From JAWVZB01 sp033722375 (lineage in GTDB: Bacteria > Actinomycetota > Nitriliruptoria > Nitriliruptorales > Nitriliruptoraceae): a DNA stretch of 54,079 bases. Positions 16,049 to 23,148 of this stretch are shown here, one piece after another. The position numbers and the translations under genes are program-made. A model generated the notes under the pieces. The model worked only from the letters and a program-made list of their open reading frames with translations. It was not told where the DNA came from and did no database searches. Location: positions 1 to 54,079 of the forward strand of contig JAWVZB010000005.1 in assembly GCA_033722375.1 (NCBI GenBank), given 5' to 3'. Position 1 is the first letter of the stretch. Every line of letters begins with the position of its first letter.

Positions 16049-16318
16049 TCACTCGTCGCGGACCTCGGGGCCGAGCCGATCACGGACCAAGCCGGCGACC
16101 TCGCCATCCTCGGCGTGTCGGCCGAGTTCCGCCTTGGAGTAGATCAGCTCGTCGTCCAGGGTGACCTCGAACCGGCCCTGGTCGCTGGGAACGAGGTCGA
16201 GCCGTTCGATGACAGGTGCCCACCCGTCGAGGAGTTCGTCCGCCAGACCGACGGCACGGGGGATGTAGTTTCAGGGAACGCAGAACTCGATCGAGATGCG
16301 GTGCGTCGCGTCGGACAT
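16049..16318 (-). CDS. Rdx-family (SelW/SelT-like) selenoprotein, UGA-Sec at codon 16
   Basis: Reading TGA at 16273-16271 as selenocysteine gives an 89-residue protein beginning MSDATHRISIEFCVP-U-NYIPRA. Cys13-x-x-Sec16 replaces the CxxC of Cys-containing Rdx proteins. The rest matches the thioredoxin-like Rdx plan: a helix rich in Ala/Leu, then DQGRFEVTLDDELIYSK at about 45-61, like the conserved G-x-FEV...SK part. AGGAGG lies 6 bases before the ATG, the best ribosome site in this region. Family members are thought to be thiol oxidoreductases. The gene is 92 bases downstream of the antiporter on the same strand. If UGA is a stop here, the locus is a pseudogene; the conserved downstream frame and the hairpin argue otherwise. 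Confidence 0.85.
16240..16254 (-). promoter_or_regulatory. Putative bacterial SECIS hairpin
   Basis: Sixteen bases after the UGA the sequence CCGTC-GGTCT-GGCGG can fold into a 5-bp stem (one G-U pair) with pentaloop GGUCU. The E. coli fdhF SECIS has the same GGUCU apical loop, bound by SelB. The distance from UGA to loop (21 bases) is within the range used for bacterial SECIS prediction. The element is inside the coding region, as required in bacteria. Fold energy was not computed. Confidence 0.7.
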
Positions 16319-16410
16319 CAAGCGCCTCCTCGGGTCTCGGGTGACCGTACTGGTTCGCTGCGGTGTGATGGCAGCGCACACACCGTCCGCTCGGAAGGAC
16401 GGGGAACCGG

Positions 16411-17676
16411 CTACCGGTCGGGAGGCCGCTCGTACTCGGCAGCAGCGGCCTCGGCCTCCGCTCGGGCGAGCTCCTCGCGTTCCTCCGGCGTGGCACGAGC
16501 CATGTCCTCGGCCTGTGCCCGGGCGAACCAGCGCGCCACGAGGATGTCGGTCGAGGAATGAGCGATCATCGATCCCGCGATCACGATCCCGGCGAGGTGG
16601 AAGAGGTCGCTGGCAAGGTCGATCCCTGCGTCGAGCACGATCAGTGCGTAGACGACCGACGCGAACCCCTTCGGTCCGAACCAGCCAGTGGCGATCCGCT
16701 CCGCTCGCGTGAGCTCGCTCCCTCGCAGAGCGATCTCGATGGCGAGGGGCCGGACGGCGAAGAGCGCGAGGATCCCGAAGAGGTAGCCGCTGACCGACAC
16801 CTCGGTGAGGAACTGCGGCGACAGGAGCGCCCCGAACACGAGCAACGCGGCGAGCTTGAGCAGCTCGGAGACGAGCTCGCCGAACCCGTGGAAGGCGTTG
16901 GTCAGACCCTCGCTCATCGTCGCCATCGTGACCCCGGCGGCGAAGGCGGCCAGGAACACGTTGGCGTGGAGCACGCTGGACAGCGCGAACACGAGCACCC
17001 CGATCGCGACGCCGGACAACGGCTCGTAGGTCGTGTGGGCGGACAGCCAGCGCGAGCCCTCGAGCTTGATCGCGATCCACGGCACGGCGACCCCGATCGC
17101 GACCCCGGCGGCGAGCTCGCCGGTGAGTGCGGCGGCGGTCGCCTGCTCGTTCCCGCCCAGGGACGATGCCAGGATCAACACGATCGGCAGGGCGAGACCG
17201 TCGTTGATGCCGCTCTCGACGTTCAACAGGTGACGCAGCCGTGCCGGCACCTCCTCCCGACCCACGATCGCGGACGCGAAGACCGGGTCGGTGGGCGCCA
17301 GGACCGCCCCCAGTAGGAACGACTGCGTCCACGGCAGGCCGGCGACGTAGTGCGCCAGCATGGCGGTGAACACGAGCGTCAACGGCATCCCGAAGAGCAG
17401 CGCACGGCCGGGGAGACGCCACGCCGAGGCGAGTCGGCGGACGCCGGTGCGCATCCCGTCGGTGAAGAGGACGGCGAACAGCGCGAGCTCCGCCAGGGCG
17501 GAGACCGTCTCCTCGGACCTCCCCTCGCCGAGTGGGAGAACTCCGGTCACGCCTTCCCCCAGCACGAACCCCGCGATCAGGAAGAGCACGGCCCCGGACA
17601 GGACACTGCGCTCGGCGAACTCGGACACGAGCACCGCAACGAGCAGCACGACCGCGAACGCGAGGAGGATCTCCAT
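16411..17676 (-). CDS. CPA1-type cation:proton antiporter (NhaP-like)
   Basis: The 421-residue membrane protein has about 12 helices. The transport core is visible as APTDPVFAS near residue 126 and ESGINDGLALP near 153, which hold the acidic residues of CPA1 antiporters. The C-terminal tail after residue 385 is a charged, Ala/Glu/Arg-rich segment, likely a short cytoplasmic regulatory tail. It should exchange Na+ or K+ for H+. The ATG is preceded directly by a G-rich sequence that is part of an inverted repeat. It reads toward the selenoprotein gene and may share a transcript with it. Confidence 0.92.
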   Translation of the reverse strand: MEILLAFAVVLLVAVLVSEFAERSVLSGAVLFLIAGFVLGEGVTGVLPLGEGRSEETVSALAELALFAVLFTDGMRTGVRRLASAWRLPGRALLFGMPLTLVFTAMLAHYVAGLPWTQSFLLGAVLAPTDPVFASAIVGREEVPARLRHLLNVESGINDGLALPIVLILASSLGGNEQATAAALTGELAAGVAIGVAVPWIAIKLEGSRWLSAHTTYEPLSGVAIGVLVFALSSVLHANVFLAAFAAGVTMATMSEGLTNAFHGFGELVSELLKLAALLVFGALLSPQFLTEVSVSGYLFGILALFAVRPLAIEIALRGSELTRAERIATGWFGPKGFASVVYALIVLDAGIDLASDLFHLAGIVIAGSMIAHSSTDILVARWFARAQAEDMARATPEEREELARAEAEAAAAEYERPPDR

Positions 17677-17710
17677 GGCCCCCGACCGTAGTCAGGTCGC
17701 GGTTGGGGCC
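17677..17710 (-). promoter_or_regulatory. Stem-loop at the antiporter start / exporter 3' end
   Basis: GGCCCC (minus strand, 17710-17705) pairs with GGGGCC (17682-17677), with a further ACC/GGT pairing inside. The right arm ends at the base before the antiporter ATG and includes its only G-rich ribosome-site candidate. It is also 29 bases past the exporter stop codon. It may end the exporter transcript, or hide the antiporter ribosome site, or both. Confidence 0.35.
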
Positions 17711-17738
17711 TCTGGCGGGTGACCGCGTTCGTGGCCGG

Positions 17739-19097
17739 TCAGGCAGGGAGCGGGGCGCGAGCCGGTTCCGGGACGGGCTCCGCGTCGAGTTCCACTTCGA
17801 GGCGGCGCAGTGAGCGACTGCGGCCGATCAGCAGCCCGACCGCGGCGACCCCCGCGCCGCACAGGAGGAAGAGCGCGGCGATTCCGCGTCCGGAGCCGAT
17901 GCCGACGACCGGCCCGAGCACGGTGGCGAGCCAGCCTCCGGAGCTCATCGACGGTTCGAACACGCCCTCGGCCAGCGGGCCGGCGAGGAGGTAGGAGACC
18001 GGCATCGCCGCGGTCGCGATAGCGCGTCGGATCCCGAAGACACGCCCACGGACGCGGTCGTTGACGGCGAGTTGCGCGAGCGTCTTGCTGGCGGTGCTCA
18101 CCACCGGGACCGACGCCATGACGAACGCGAGCCCGACGGCGATCAGCACGACCGACGGCCGCAGGGCCATGACCGTGGTCGCGATCCCGAGCGCCGTGAT
18201 CCCGAGTGCGATCACGGTCACGTGGCTCCGCGGGCCTCGCCACGTCGCCATCGCCAAGCTCCCGGCCAGCATGCCGACGCCGGCGGCCCCGAAGGCCAGC
18301 CCCGCGCTCGCTTCGTCGGTGAAGCCGAGCAGCAGCGGAAGCAGCAGCACGTTGACGAACCCGAAGAGGAAGTTGATGCCGCCGGCGAGAGCGGTCAGCA
18401 GGAGCAGTCCGGGGCGGCGGCGCAGTTCCTGCCAGCCCTCACGGATCTGGGTGCCGGTCCCACCCTCGACCGATGGGGATGCCTGTTCCGATGGGGATGC
18501 CTGTTCCGATGGCGCGGATGCGTCGGCCGTGAAGTCGAACTTGACACGACTTAGGACCGCCACCGCGACGACGAACGTGACGAGGTCGACCGCGAACGCG
18601 GCGCCGAGTCCCACGGTGGCGACGAGCGCCCCGCCCACGGCAGGTCCGACGATCAGCGCGAGTGCGGGCCCGATCTGGACCGCACCGTTCACCCGCGAGA
18701 GGTTCTCGCGGCTGGCGAGCTCCGGCAGCGCAGCGCTGTAGGCGGGCTCTTGGTACGCGCTCGTGACCGATATCGCTGCGGCAACGAGGGCGAGGTGCCA
18801 CCACGCGAGCACTCCGAGCCCGAGCAGCACGACCGCGACGAGCGTGGCGAGGCCGGCGACCGAGTCGGCGACGAGCATCACGCGGCGCCGGTCGTGCCGG
18901 TCGACGGCCGCGCCGGCAACGGTCCCGATCAGTGCTCCCGGGGCGAGCGAAGCCAGGAAGACGAGAGCCAACAGCGTGGTCGAACCGGTCTCCTGGAACA
19001 CCCAGATCGAAGCTCCGAACGCCGAGATCGACGAGCCCACGGCGGAGCCGATCTGGCTGGAGACGAGCAGCGCAAGGGTGCGCGTTCTGATGGCCAC
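17739..19097 (-). CDS. MFS exporter (MFS_3 / enterobactin-exporter-like)
   Basis: The 452-residue protein has 12 predicted membrane helices. Segments such as GALIGTVAGAAVDRHDRRRV (loop 2-3, MFS motif A-like) and LSRVNGAVQIGPALALIVGP are typical of drug or siderophore exporters of the MFS_3 group. The central cytoplasmic loop (residues about 195-215) holds a repeat SPSEQA-SPSEQA, coded by an 18-bp tandem duplication at 18471-18506. The gene is divergent from an HTH regulator across an A+T-rich operator-like region, so it is probably repressed by it. The substrate is unknown. Confidence 0.9.
   Translation of the reverse strand: MAIRTRTLALLVSSQIGSAVGSSISAFGASIWVFQETGSTTLLALVFLASLAPGALIGTVAGAAVDRHDRRRVMLVADSVAGLATLVAVVLLGLGVLAWWHLALVAAAISVTSAYQEPAYSAALPELASRENLSRVNGAVQIGPALALIVGPAVGGALVATVGLGAAFAVDLVTFVVAVAVLSRVKFDFTADASAPSEQASPSEQASPSVEGGTGTQIREGWQELRRRPGLLLLTALAGGINFLFGFVNVLLLPLLLGFTDEASAGLAFGAAGVGMLAGSLAMATWRGPRSHVTVIALGITALGIATTVMALRPSVVLIAVGLAFVMASVPVVSTASKTLAQLAVNDRVRGRVFGIRRAIATAAMPVSYLLAGPLAEGVFEPSMSSGGWLATVLGPVVGIGSGRGIAALFLLCGAGVAAVGLLIGRSRSLRRLEVELDAEPVPEPARAPLPA
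18471..18506. repeat. 18-bp tandem duplication inside the exporter gene
   Basis: The unit CGATGGGGATGCCTGTTC occurs twice in a row (18471-18488 and 18489-18506), followed by a partial third CGATGG. It keeps frame and codes the repeated Ser-Pro-Ser-Glu-Gln-Ala in the central loop of the exporter. Such an in-frame unit could vary in number between strains. Confidence 0.85.
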
Positions 19098-19122
19098 GGG
19101 GCGTTCCTCACTCGATGGCCCG

Positions 19123-19156
19123 AGTATTGTTCATATTAGTTTGAATGTCAAATACT
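19123..19156. promoter_or_regulatory. A+T-rich operator/promoter between exporter and regulator
   Basis: In a window above 65% G+C this stretch is strikingly A+T-rich. It has the inverted arms AGTATT (19123-19128) and AATACT (19151-19156), and an inner TTCA (19130-19133) with TGAA (19142-19145). It is 26 bases from the exporter start and about 75 bases from the regulator start, where divergent promoters are expected. ArsR-type regulators bind such A+T-rich imperfect palindromes, so this is the likely operator. Confidence 0.6.
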
Positions 19157-19229
19157 GGATGAACGAATGGTGAATGTCCGTGTCGTCCGAGCCCGCTGTG
19201 CCTACGCTCGGCGCCCCGAAGGAGACACG

Positions 19230-19856
19230 GTGACGACCGACAGCGAGGGCTTCCAGCCGGTGGAGGGCGTGGCGCCCGAGCCGATGGACGAGCTCGCTAC
19301 CGACGACCCAGACCTGCTGGTCGCGATCTCGCAGCCCCTGCGTATCCGGCTGCTGCTCGAAGCCATGAATGGTCCGGTGACCGCGAAAGATCTCGCCGAG
19401 CAGCTCGGCGTGCCCCTGACGCGCCTCTACTACCACCTCAACCTCCTCGAGGATCTGGGCGGGGTCAAGGTCGTCGCCACGCGGCAGGTGCGGGGGATCA
19501 CCGAGAAGCAGTACCGGGCAACGGCGCTGTCCTACCGACTCCAGGAGGGCCTGCTCCAACCCGGCAGCGAGGCGTTCGGCAAGGTCGTGAAGGCGGTCTT
19601 CGACGCGACCCGGGCCGAGCTCGAGGTGGCCTCGGAGACGCTGCCGACCGGCCCGGAACGCAAGCAGCGCGTTCTGCTGTCGCGCAACGTGTTCGATCTC
19701 GAGCCGGAGCGCCGTCGCGAGTTCATCCGGCGGCTCCATGGCCTGATCGAGGAGTTCGGACTCGAGCGTGACGAAGGGCCGGGGGCCGAGCGCTACGGCG
19801 GGCTGTTCGCGGTCTATCCCATGGAGATCGATGCGGTGTCGGAGGGTCAGGAGTGA
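19230..19856 (+). CDS. ArsR-like winged-helix transcription regulator
   Basis: The 208-residue protein has an N-terminal winged helix (about 25-110): ISQPLRIRLLLEAM, VTAKDLAEQLGVPLTRLYYHLNLLEDLG and VRGITEKQYRATA. The C-terminal half is helical and probably binds the effector or forms the dimer. The GTG at 19230 is chosen for AAGGAG 5 bases upstream; an in-frame start at 19167 has none. It is divergent from the MFS exporter and overlaps the HAD gene by GTGA. By position it should control the exporter. Confidence 0.88.
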   Translation: MTTDSEGFQPVEGVAPEPMDELATDDPDLLVAISQPLRIRLLLEAMNGPVTAKDLAEQLGVPLTRLYYHLNLLEDLGGVKVVATRQVRGITEKQYRATALSYRLQEGLLQPGSEAFGKVVKAVFDATRAELEVASETLPTGPERKQRVLLSRNVFDLEPERRREFIRRLHGLIEEFGLERDEGPGAERYGGLFAVYPMEIDAVSEGQE

Positions 19857-20356
19857 GTGAGGTCACGGTCTTCCTCGACGTCGACGGCGTGCTCTCGCCA
19901 GTCGCCCCACCTCGAAACGACCACTGGGACGACTGGGAGCGCATCGAGGGCATCCCCTTCCACCTCGTGCTGTCTCGCCAGATGGCGGCACGCATCGCCG
20001 ATCTCGGCGCCGAGATCATCTGGCTCACGACCTGGGAACACGATGCGAACGCCGTGGTTGCGGACTACCTCGGCTGGGAACCCCACGAGGTGCTCGAGCG
20101 GAAGGACAGCACCGGGCAGTGGTGGAAGTTCGAGGCGCTGGCAGAGCGGATCGAGTCCGACCCTCGCCCGTTCGCCTGGATCGACGATGAGCTGGAGCGG
20201 CGCAAACGCGACGTGGGACCATGGCTCCGGGACCGCGACGTGCCGGTACTGGCGCTGTCACCCCGATCCGAGATCGGTCTGACCCCTGGGGAGATCACCC
20301 GCCTCGAAGACTTCGTCGCCGAGCACGCCGGCGGCGCAGTTCACGGGGCTGGGTAG
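19853..20356 (+). CDS. HAD-like protein (HAD domain of the RNA-repair 'Swiss army knife' group)
   Basis: The 167-residue protein starts with the HAD motif I FLDVDGVLSPV, has motif II-like IIWLTTWEHDAN and an acidic motif IV-like FAWIDDELE. Its size and the absence of a large cap fit the short HAD domains found alone or in RNA-repair fusion proteins, annotated simply as HAD hydrolases. The substrate is unknown. GTG at 19853 overlaps the stop of the regulator gene (GTGA), implying coupled translation. Its end overlaps the convergent signal-peptidase gene by 16 bases. Confidence 0.8.
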   Translation: MSEVTVFLDVDGVLSPVAPPRNDHWDDWERIEGIPFHLVLSRQMAARIADLGAEIIWLTTWEHDANAVVADYLGWEPHEVLERKDSTGQWWKFEALAERIESDPRPFAWIDDELERRKRDVGPWLRDRDVPVLALSPRSEIGLTPGEITRLEDFVAEHAGGAVHGAG

Positions 20357-21693
20357 TACTCGCAGGTCATCCCGATGATGCGAACGCCGACCACGTTGGA
20401 CGGATCGGAGGTGGTCTCACCAACCACGGAGCGAACGCGGAAGTAGTACCAGACGTTGTTGGCGAGTCCGGGCATCGTGTGGAGAGTGGCGGCGGTGTCG
20501 GTCACCGGGTTCCAGGTTGCGGTTCGGTCCGGACTGGCTATCTCCAGGCGGTAGCCGTCCGGTCGGGGGACGACCGGATCCCACTGCAGATCCACCTGGA
20601 TGTTGCTGCCGGTCCGGCGGCAGTCGGGGATGTGCATGTTGGCCGGCGGAACCGTCGCCCAGGTGCCGGCCTCCCACGTGTTTCCGGTGTTGGATGTCGA
20701 GGCCGCGAACGCCGCCTCGGTCCGTGGCACGAGCGAGACCGCGAGGATCGCCACGATCCCGATGCCGGCGAGGGCGGGGCCCCAGCGGAGTGCACCCCGG
20801 AGGCGGTCGCCGAACACGGCTTGTCGCGTCGCAACCATGCCACGGCGGACTGCACGCCAGAAACGGCCGACCGGGATCTCGGGTCCCTTCGGGTCGAGCC
20901 CCAGGACCGCGATCAGGGTGGTCGCACCGGCGAGCGTGCCCAGGGTGCCGCCCATCGTGGCGGTGCCCGCGACGGTCAGCACCAGCGGGGTCCAGGTACG
21001 GATCGGTGAGGGCAGCGCGACCGGACCGAGGTGTCGGCCGATGTGCGTGGCGAGCGGGGCGACCGCGGCCTTCAGCAGCGCCGGGAGGTTGGCGAGCTGG
21101 AGCGCCCGCTTGAATCCGCTGGCCGAGACGAGCTCCCCGATGTCGAGATCGTGGCCGGGATCTTCGTCCTCGGGGGTCTTCGCGGCGATGACGACCGCCA
21201 GCAGGGTCATGACGGTCCAGATCAGGAACGTGACGAGTTGGTTCGAGGAGAGCCAGGTCAGCGGGATCCCGATCATCGGGACCAGCAGCCGTCCCACGCC
21301 CTCGATGTCGTCGGGATGGACAGGGGTGGAGTCGTTGGTGCGGTTCGCGTCGCCCTTGGTGGTGTAGGTGCCGTCGTCGTTGGCGGCCGCGATCCTGTGG
21401 GTCACGAGCGCCCCATCACGCGAAGCGTCGCGGTAGGTGATGACGGTGCCGGCGTCGAGGTCGTGCCCGTCGTGTCCGTCGACGAGGACGATGTCGCCGA
21501 CCCGGATGAGCGGGCTCATGGAGCCCGAGGAGACGACCATGGGGTCCCAGCGCAGGATCACGGTCGGGACGATCACCCAGACAGTGAGGAAGGCGAGCAG
21601 GAACACGTAGAAGGTGCACGTGGCGAAGCTGGCGAGGGGGAGCCACTTGTCGGCTCCCCCTCGCCGGGGCGCTGCGAGCGCTTCGCCGCTCAT
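20341..21693 (-). CDS. SipW-type signal peptidase I with C-terminal TasA-like signal and Fn3 domain
   Basis: The 450-residue protein has a membrane helix (about 22-45), then the S26B peptidase core: Ser58 in SSGSMSP, His99 in LVTHRI in place of the usual bacterial Lys, and Asp115 in TKGDANR. The Ser/His/Asp set is that of archaeal, ER and SipW-type enzymes. More membrane segments follow (about 135-172, 235-265, 305-325). Residues 325-345 (TEAAFAASTSNTGNTWEAGT) look like the processing region of a SipW substrate, and residues 350-440 look like a fibronectin type III domain ending with a Cys. It lies 45 bases after a TasA-like gene and is probably its processing enzyme. Confidence 0.88.
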   Translation of the reverse strand: MSGEALAAPRRGGADKWLPLASFATCTFYVFLLAFLTVWVIVPTVILRWDPMVVSSGSMSPLIRVGDIVLVDGHDGHDLDAGTVITYRDASRDGALVTHRIAAANDDGTYTTKGDANRTNDSTPVHPDDIEGVGRLLVPMIGIPLTWLSSNQLVTFLIWTVMTLLAVVIAAKTPEDEDPGHDLDIGELVSASGFKRALQLANLPALLKAAVAPLATHIGRHLGPVALPSPIRTWTPLVLTVAGTATMGGTLGTLAGATTLIAVLGLDPKGPEIPVGRFWRAVRRGMVATRQAVFGDRLRGALRWGPALAGIGIVAILAVSLVPRTEAAFAASTSNTGNTWEAGTWATVPPANMHIPDCRRTGSNIQVDLQWDPVVPRPDGYRLEIASPDRTATWNPVTDTAATLHTMPGLANNVWYYFRVRSVVGETTSDPSNVVGVRIIGMTCEYYPAP

Positions 21694-21738
21694 GTCACCA
21701 GAGTCCTCTGCTCAGTCGTTCGAACGCCCCGGTCGTGA

Positions 21739-22332
21739 TCAGCTCTTCGCGGTCCAGACGAAGTCGGCGTCTGCCGACCCGTTCTGTGTCGTGCTAGCCG
21801 AATCGAACTCCACCGTGAACTGGAAGGCACGGGTGAGGTCGTCGTTGGCTCCCTCGGGGTTCGGCGTCCACGTGCTCACCGACCCGAACGCGGCGACAGT
21901 CTCGGTTCCGGCCGTCACCGTTGCGCCACCTCCACTGAGGGTGGTCCCGGCGCAGGTCACGCCCTTGTCGCCCATGACCACGGTGACGTTGAGGTCGCCC
22001 GCGATACTGCCACCTGTGTTCGCTGTCGTGATCGCGATCGGCACACTTGGGTCGATGGTGCCGGTGTAGGTGACCTCGATGCAGTTCGTCTTGGTGTCTC
22101 CGGGAGCCAGGTTGCCGGCCTCGACGGACGGAGTGGTCGCAGTGACATCGAACATCGGGACGGCGAAGTTGTCCGTCAGCGACACTTCACCGGATGCGAA
22201 GTCGTTGCCGGGGTTGTCGGTGGTCGCGGAGAACGCGGCCTGGGTGGTGCGGACGATCAGTGCTGATACGAGGACCAGTGAGGCCACCGCGGCGATCAGC
22301 CGGACGTTGGTTGGCTTGGTGAGTGTCTTCAT
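21739..22332 (-). CDS. TasA/camelysin-like secreted protein with SipW-dependent signal
   Basis: The 197-residue protein has a Lys-rich N-terminus, a hydrophobic helix (12-30) and then TTQAAFSATTDNPGNDFASGEV, the pattern of SipW-dependent TasA and camelysin precursors. The mature part is Thr/Gly/Val-rich and predicted beta-structured, with two Cys residues that could pair. TasA-type proteins form biofilm fibres in Bacillus; in Actinomycetota the role is little known. GGGGAGA 7 bases before the ATG at 22332 sets the start; the frame upstream is non-coding in character. The next gene on the strand is a SipW-type peptidase. Confidence 0.85.
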   Translation of the reverse strand: MKTLTKPTNVRLIAAVASLVLVSALIVRTTQAAFSATTDNPGNDFASGEVSLTDNFAVPMFDVTATTPSVEAGNLAPGDTKTNCIEVTYTGTIDPSVPIAITTANTGGSIAGDLNVTVVMGDKGVTCAGTTLSGGGATVTAGTETVAAFGSVSTWTPNPEGANDDLTRAFQFTVEFDSASTTQNGSADADFVWTAKS

Positions 22333-22641
22333 CTTGCATTCTCCCCTGGGTGACGTGGAGCGGTCATGTGAGCGCTTTCTGCGCACCATCTGAATCGGCG
22401 CCCCGCCGCGCCCTGATGGATAGATAGACCGAGTGGTTTCGGGGTTGACACCGCGAGTTGCCGAAATCGCACATCCAGCTACCCGAAGCACGGCCGTTCA
22501 GAACTGTCCCCGCTCGAAGTGACTATCCCGAAAGACCCAGAACGTTGACACCCCGGTGGTCCCAGGACGCGACAACGGAGCGTTGCCGGGCGCCCCGAGG
22601 CGACGTCGCAGCGTGGTCGCCCCGTTCCGCCCGCCCCCGGA
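22333..22641 (-). other. 309-base intergenic leader upstream of the TasA-like gene
   Basis: No convincing gene is present. On the minus strand the sequence GTTCTG-14 bases-GGGTAG occurs around 22509-22484, which resembles a SigB/SigF-type promoter (GTTT-N14-GGGTAT) but is far from certain. The plus-strand nonamer GTTGACACC occurs twice exactly 100 bases apart (22444-22452 and 22544-22552). No c-di-GMP or other riboswitch consensus could be matched by eye. Confidence 0.4.
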
Positions 22642-23148
22642 TCAGGCGTCGCGGTACCAGTCGGCGAGCTCGCGGTAGCTCGCGACGTTGTGCCGCGGCA
22701 CGGGCGGCACCTCCACCCCGTCGAGGACGCGGGCGGGTACCCCGGCAGCGACCGTGCGCGGAGGGATCTCGGTGCCCTCGGTGACCACGGCGCCGGCGGC
22801 CACCACGGCCCCCGCACCGACCAGCGCACCGTTCATGACCACCGCCCCCATGCCGATCAAGGCATCGTCCTCGACCGTGCAGCCGTGGAGAACCGCGCGG
22901 TGACCGATGGTGACCCGCGCCCCGATGATCGTCGGAGCACCGGGGTCGGAGTGCATGACGGTGAGGTCCTGCACGTTCGTGTCCTCACCGACCTCGATGC
23001 GATCACGCTCGGAGCGGATGACGGTGCCGAACCACACGCTGACACCAGCGGCGAGGGACACCCTCCCCGCCAGGACGGCGGTCTCGGCCACGAACGCGGA
23101 GTCGGCCAGGTCGGGGGTGTGACCGTTGACGGTGAGGATCCGACTCAC
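22642..23148 (-). CDS. Gamma-class carbonic anhydrase-like hexapeptide-repeat protein
   Basis: The 168-residue protein is a left-handed beta-helix. The three zinc histidines of the gamma carbonic anhydrase family are at 66 (NVQDLTVMHSDPG), 83 and 88 (IGHRAVLHGC), in normal spacing. It lacks the long acidic loop of the Methanosarcina Cam enzyme, as do CamH/YrdA-type members. Many such proteins show no carbonic anhydrase activity in vitro, so the reaction is uncertain. The start overlaps the stop of the methyltransferase gene (ATGA). Confidence 0.93.
   Translation of the reverse strand: MSRILTVNGHTPDLADSAFVAETAVLAGRVSLAAGVSVWFGTVIRSERDRIEVGEDTNVQDLTVMHSDPGAPTIIGARVTIGHRAVLHGCTVEDDALIGMGAVVMNGALVGAGAVVAAGAVVTEGTEIPPRTVAAGVPARVLDGVEVPPVPRHNVASYRELADWYRDA

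Noticed and set aside
16271..17422. A long minus-strand frame ending at the UGA of the selenoprotein gene
   Set aside because: Most of it is the shifted shadow of the antiporter gene; only the last 15 codons before the TGA belong to a real product, the selenoprotein.
22333..22641. A c-di-GMP or other riboswitch in the TasA leader
   Set aside because: No conserved core sequence of a known class could be found by eye; only short repeats are seen.
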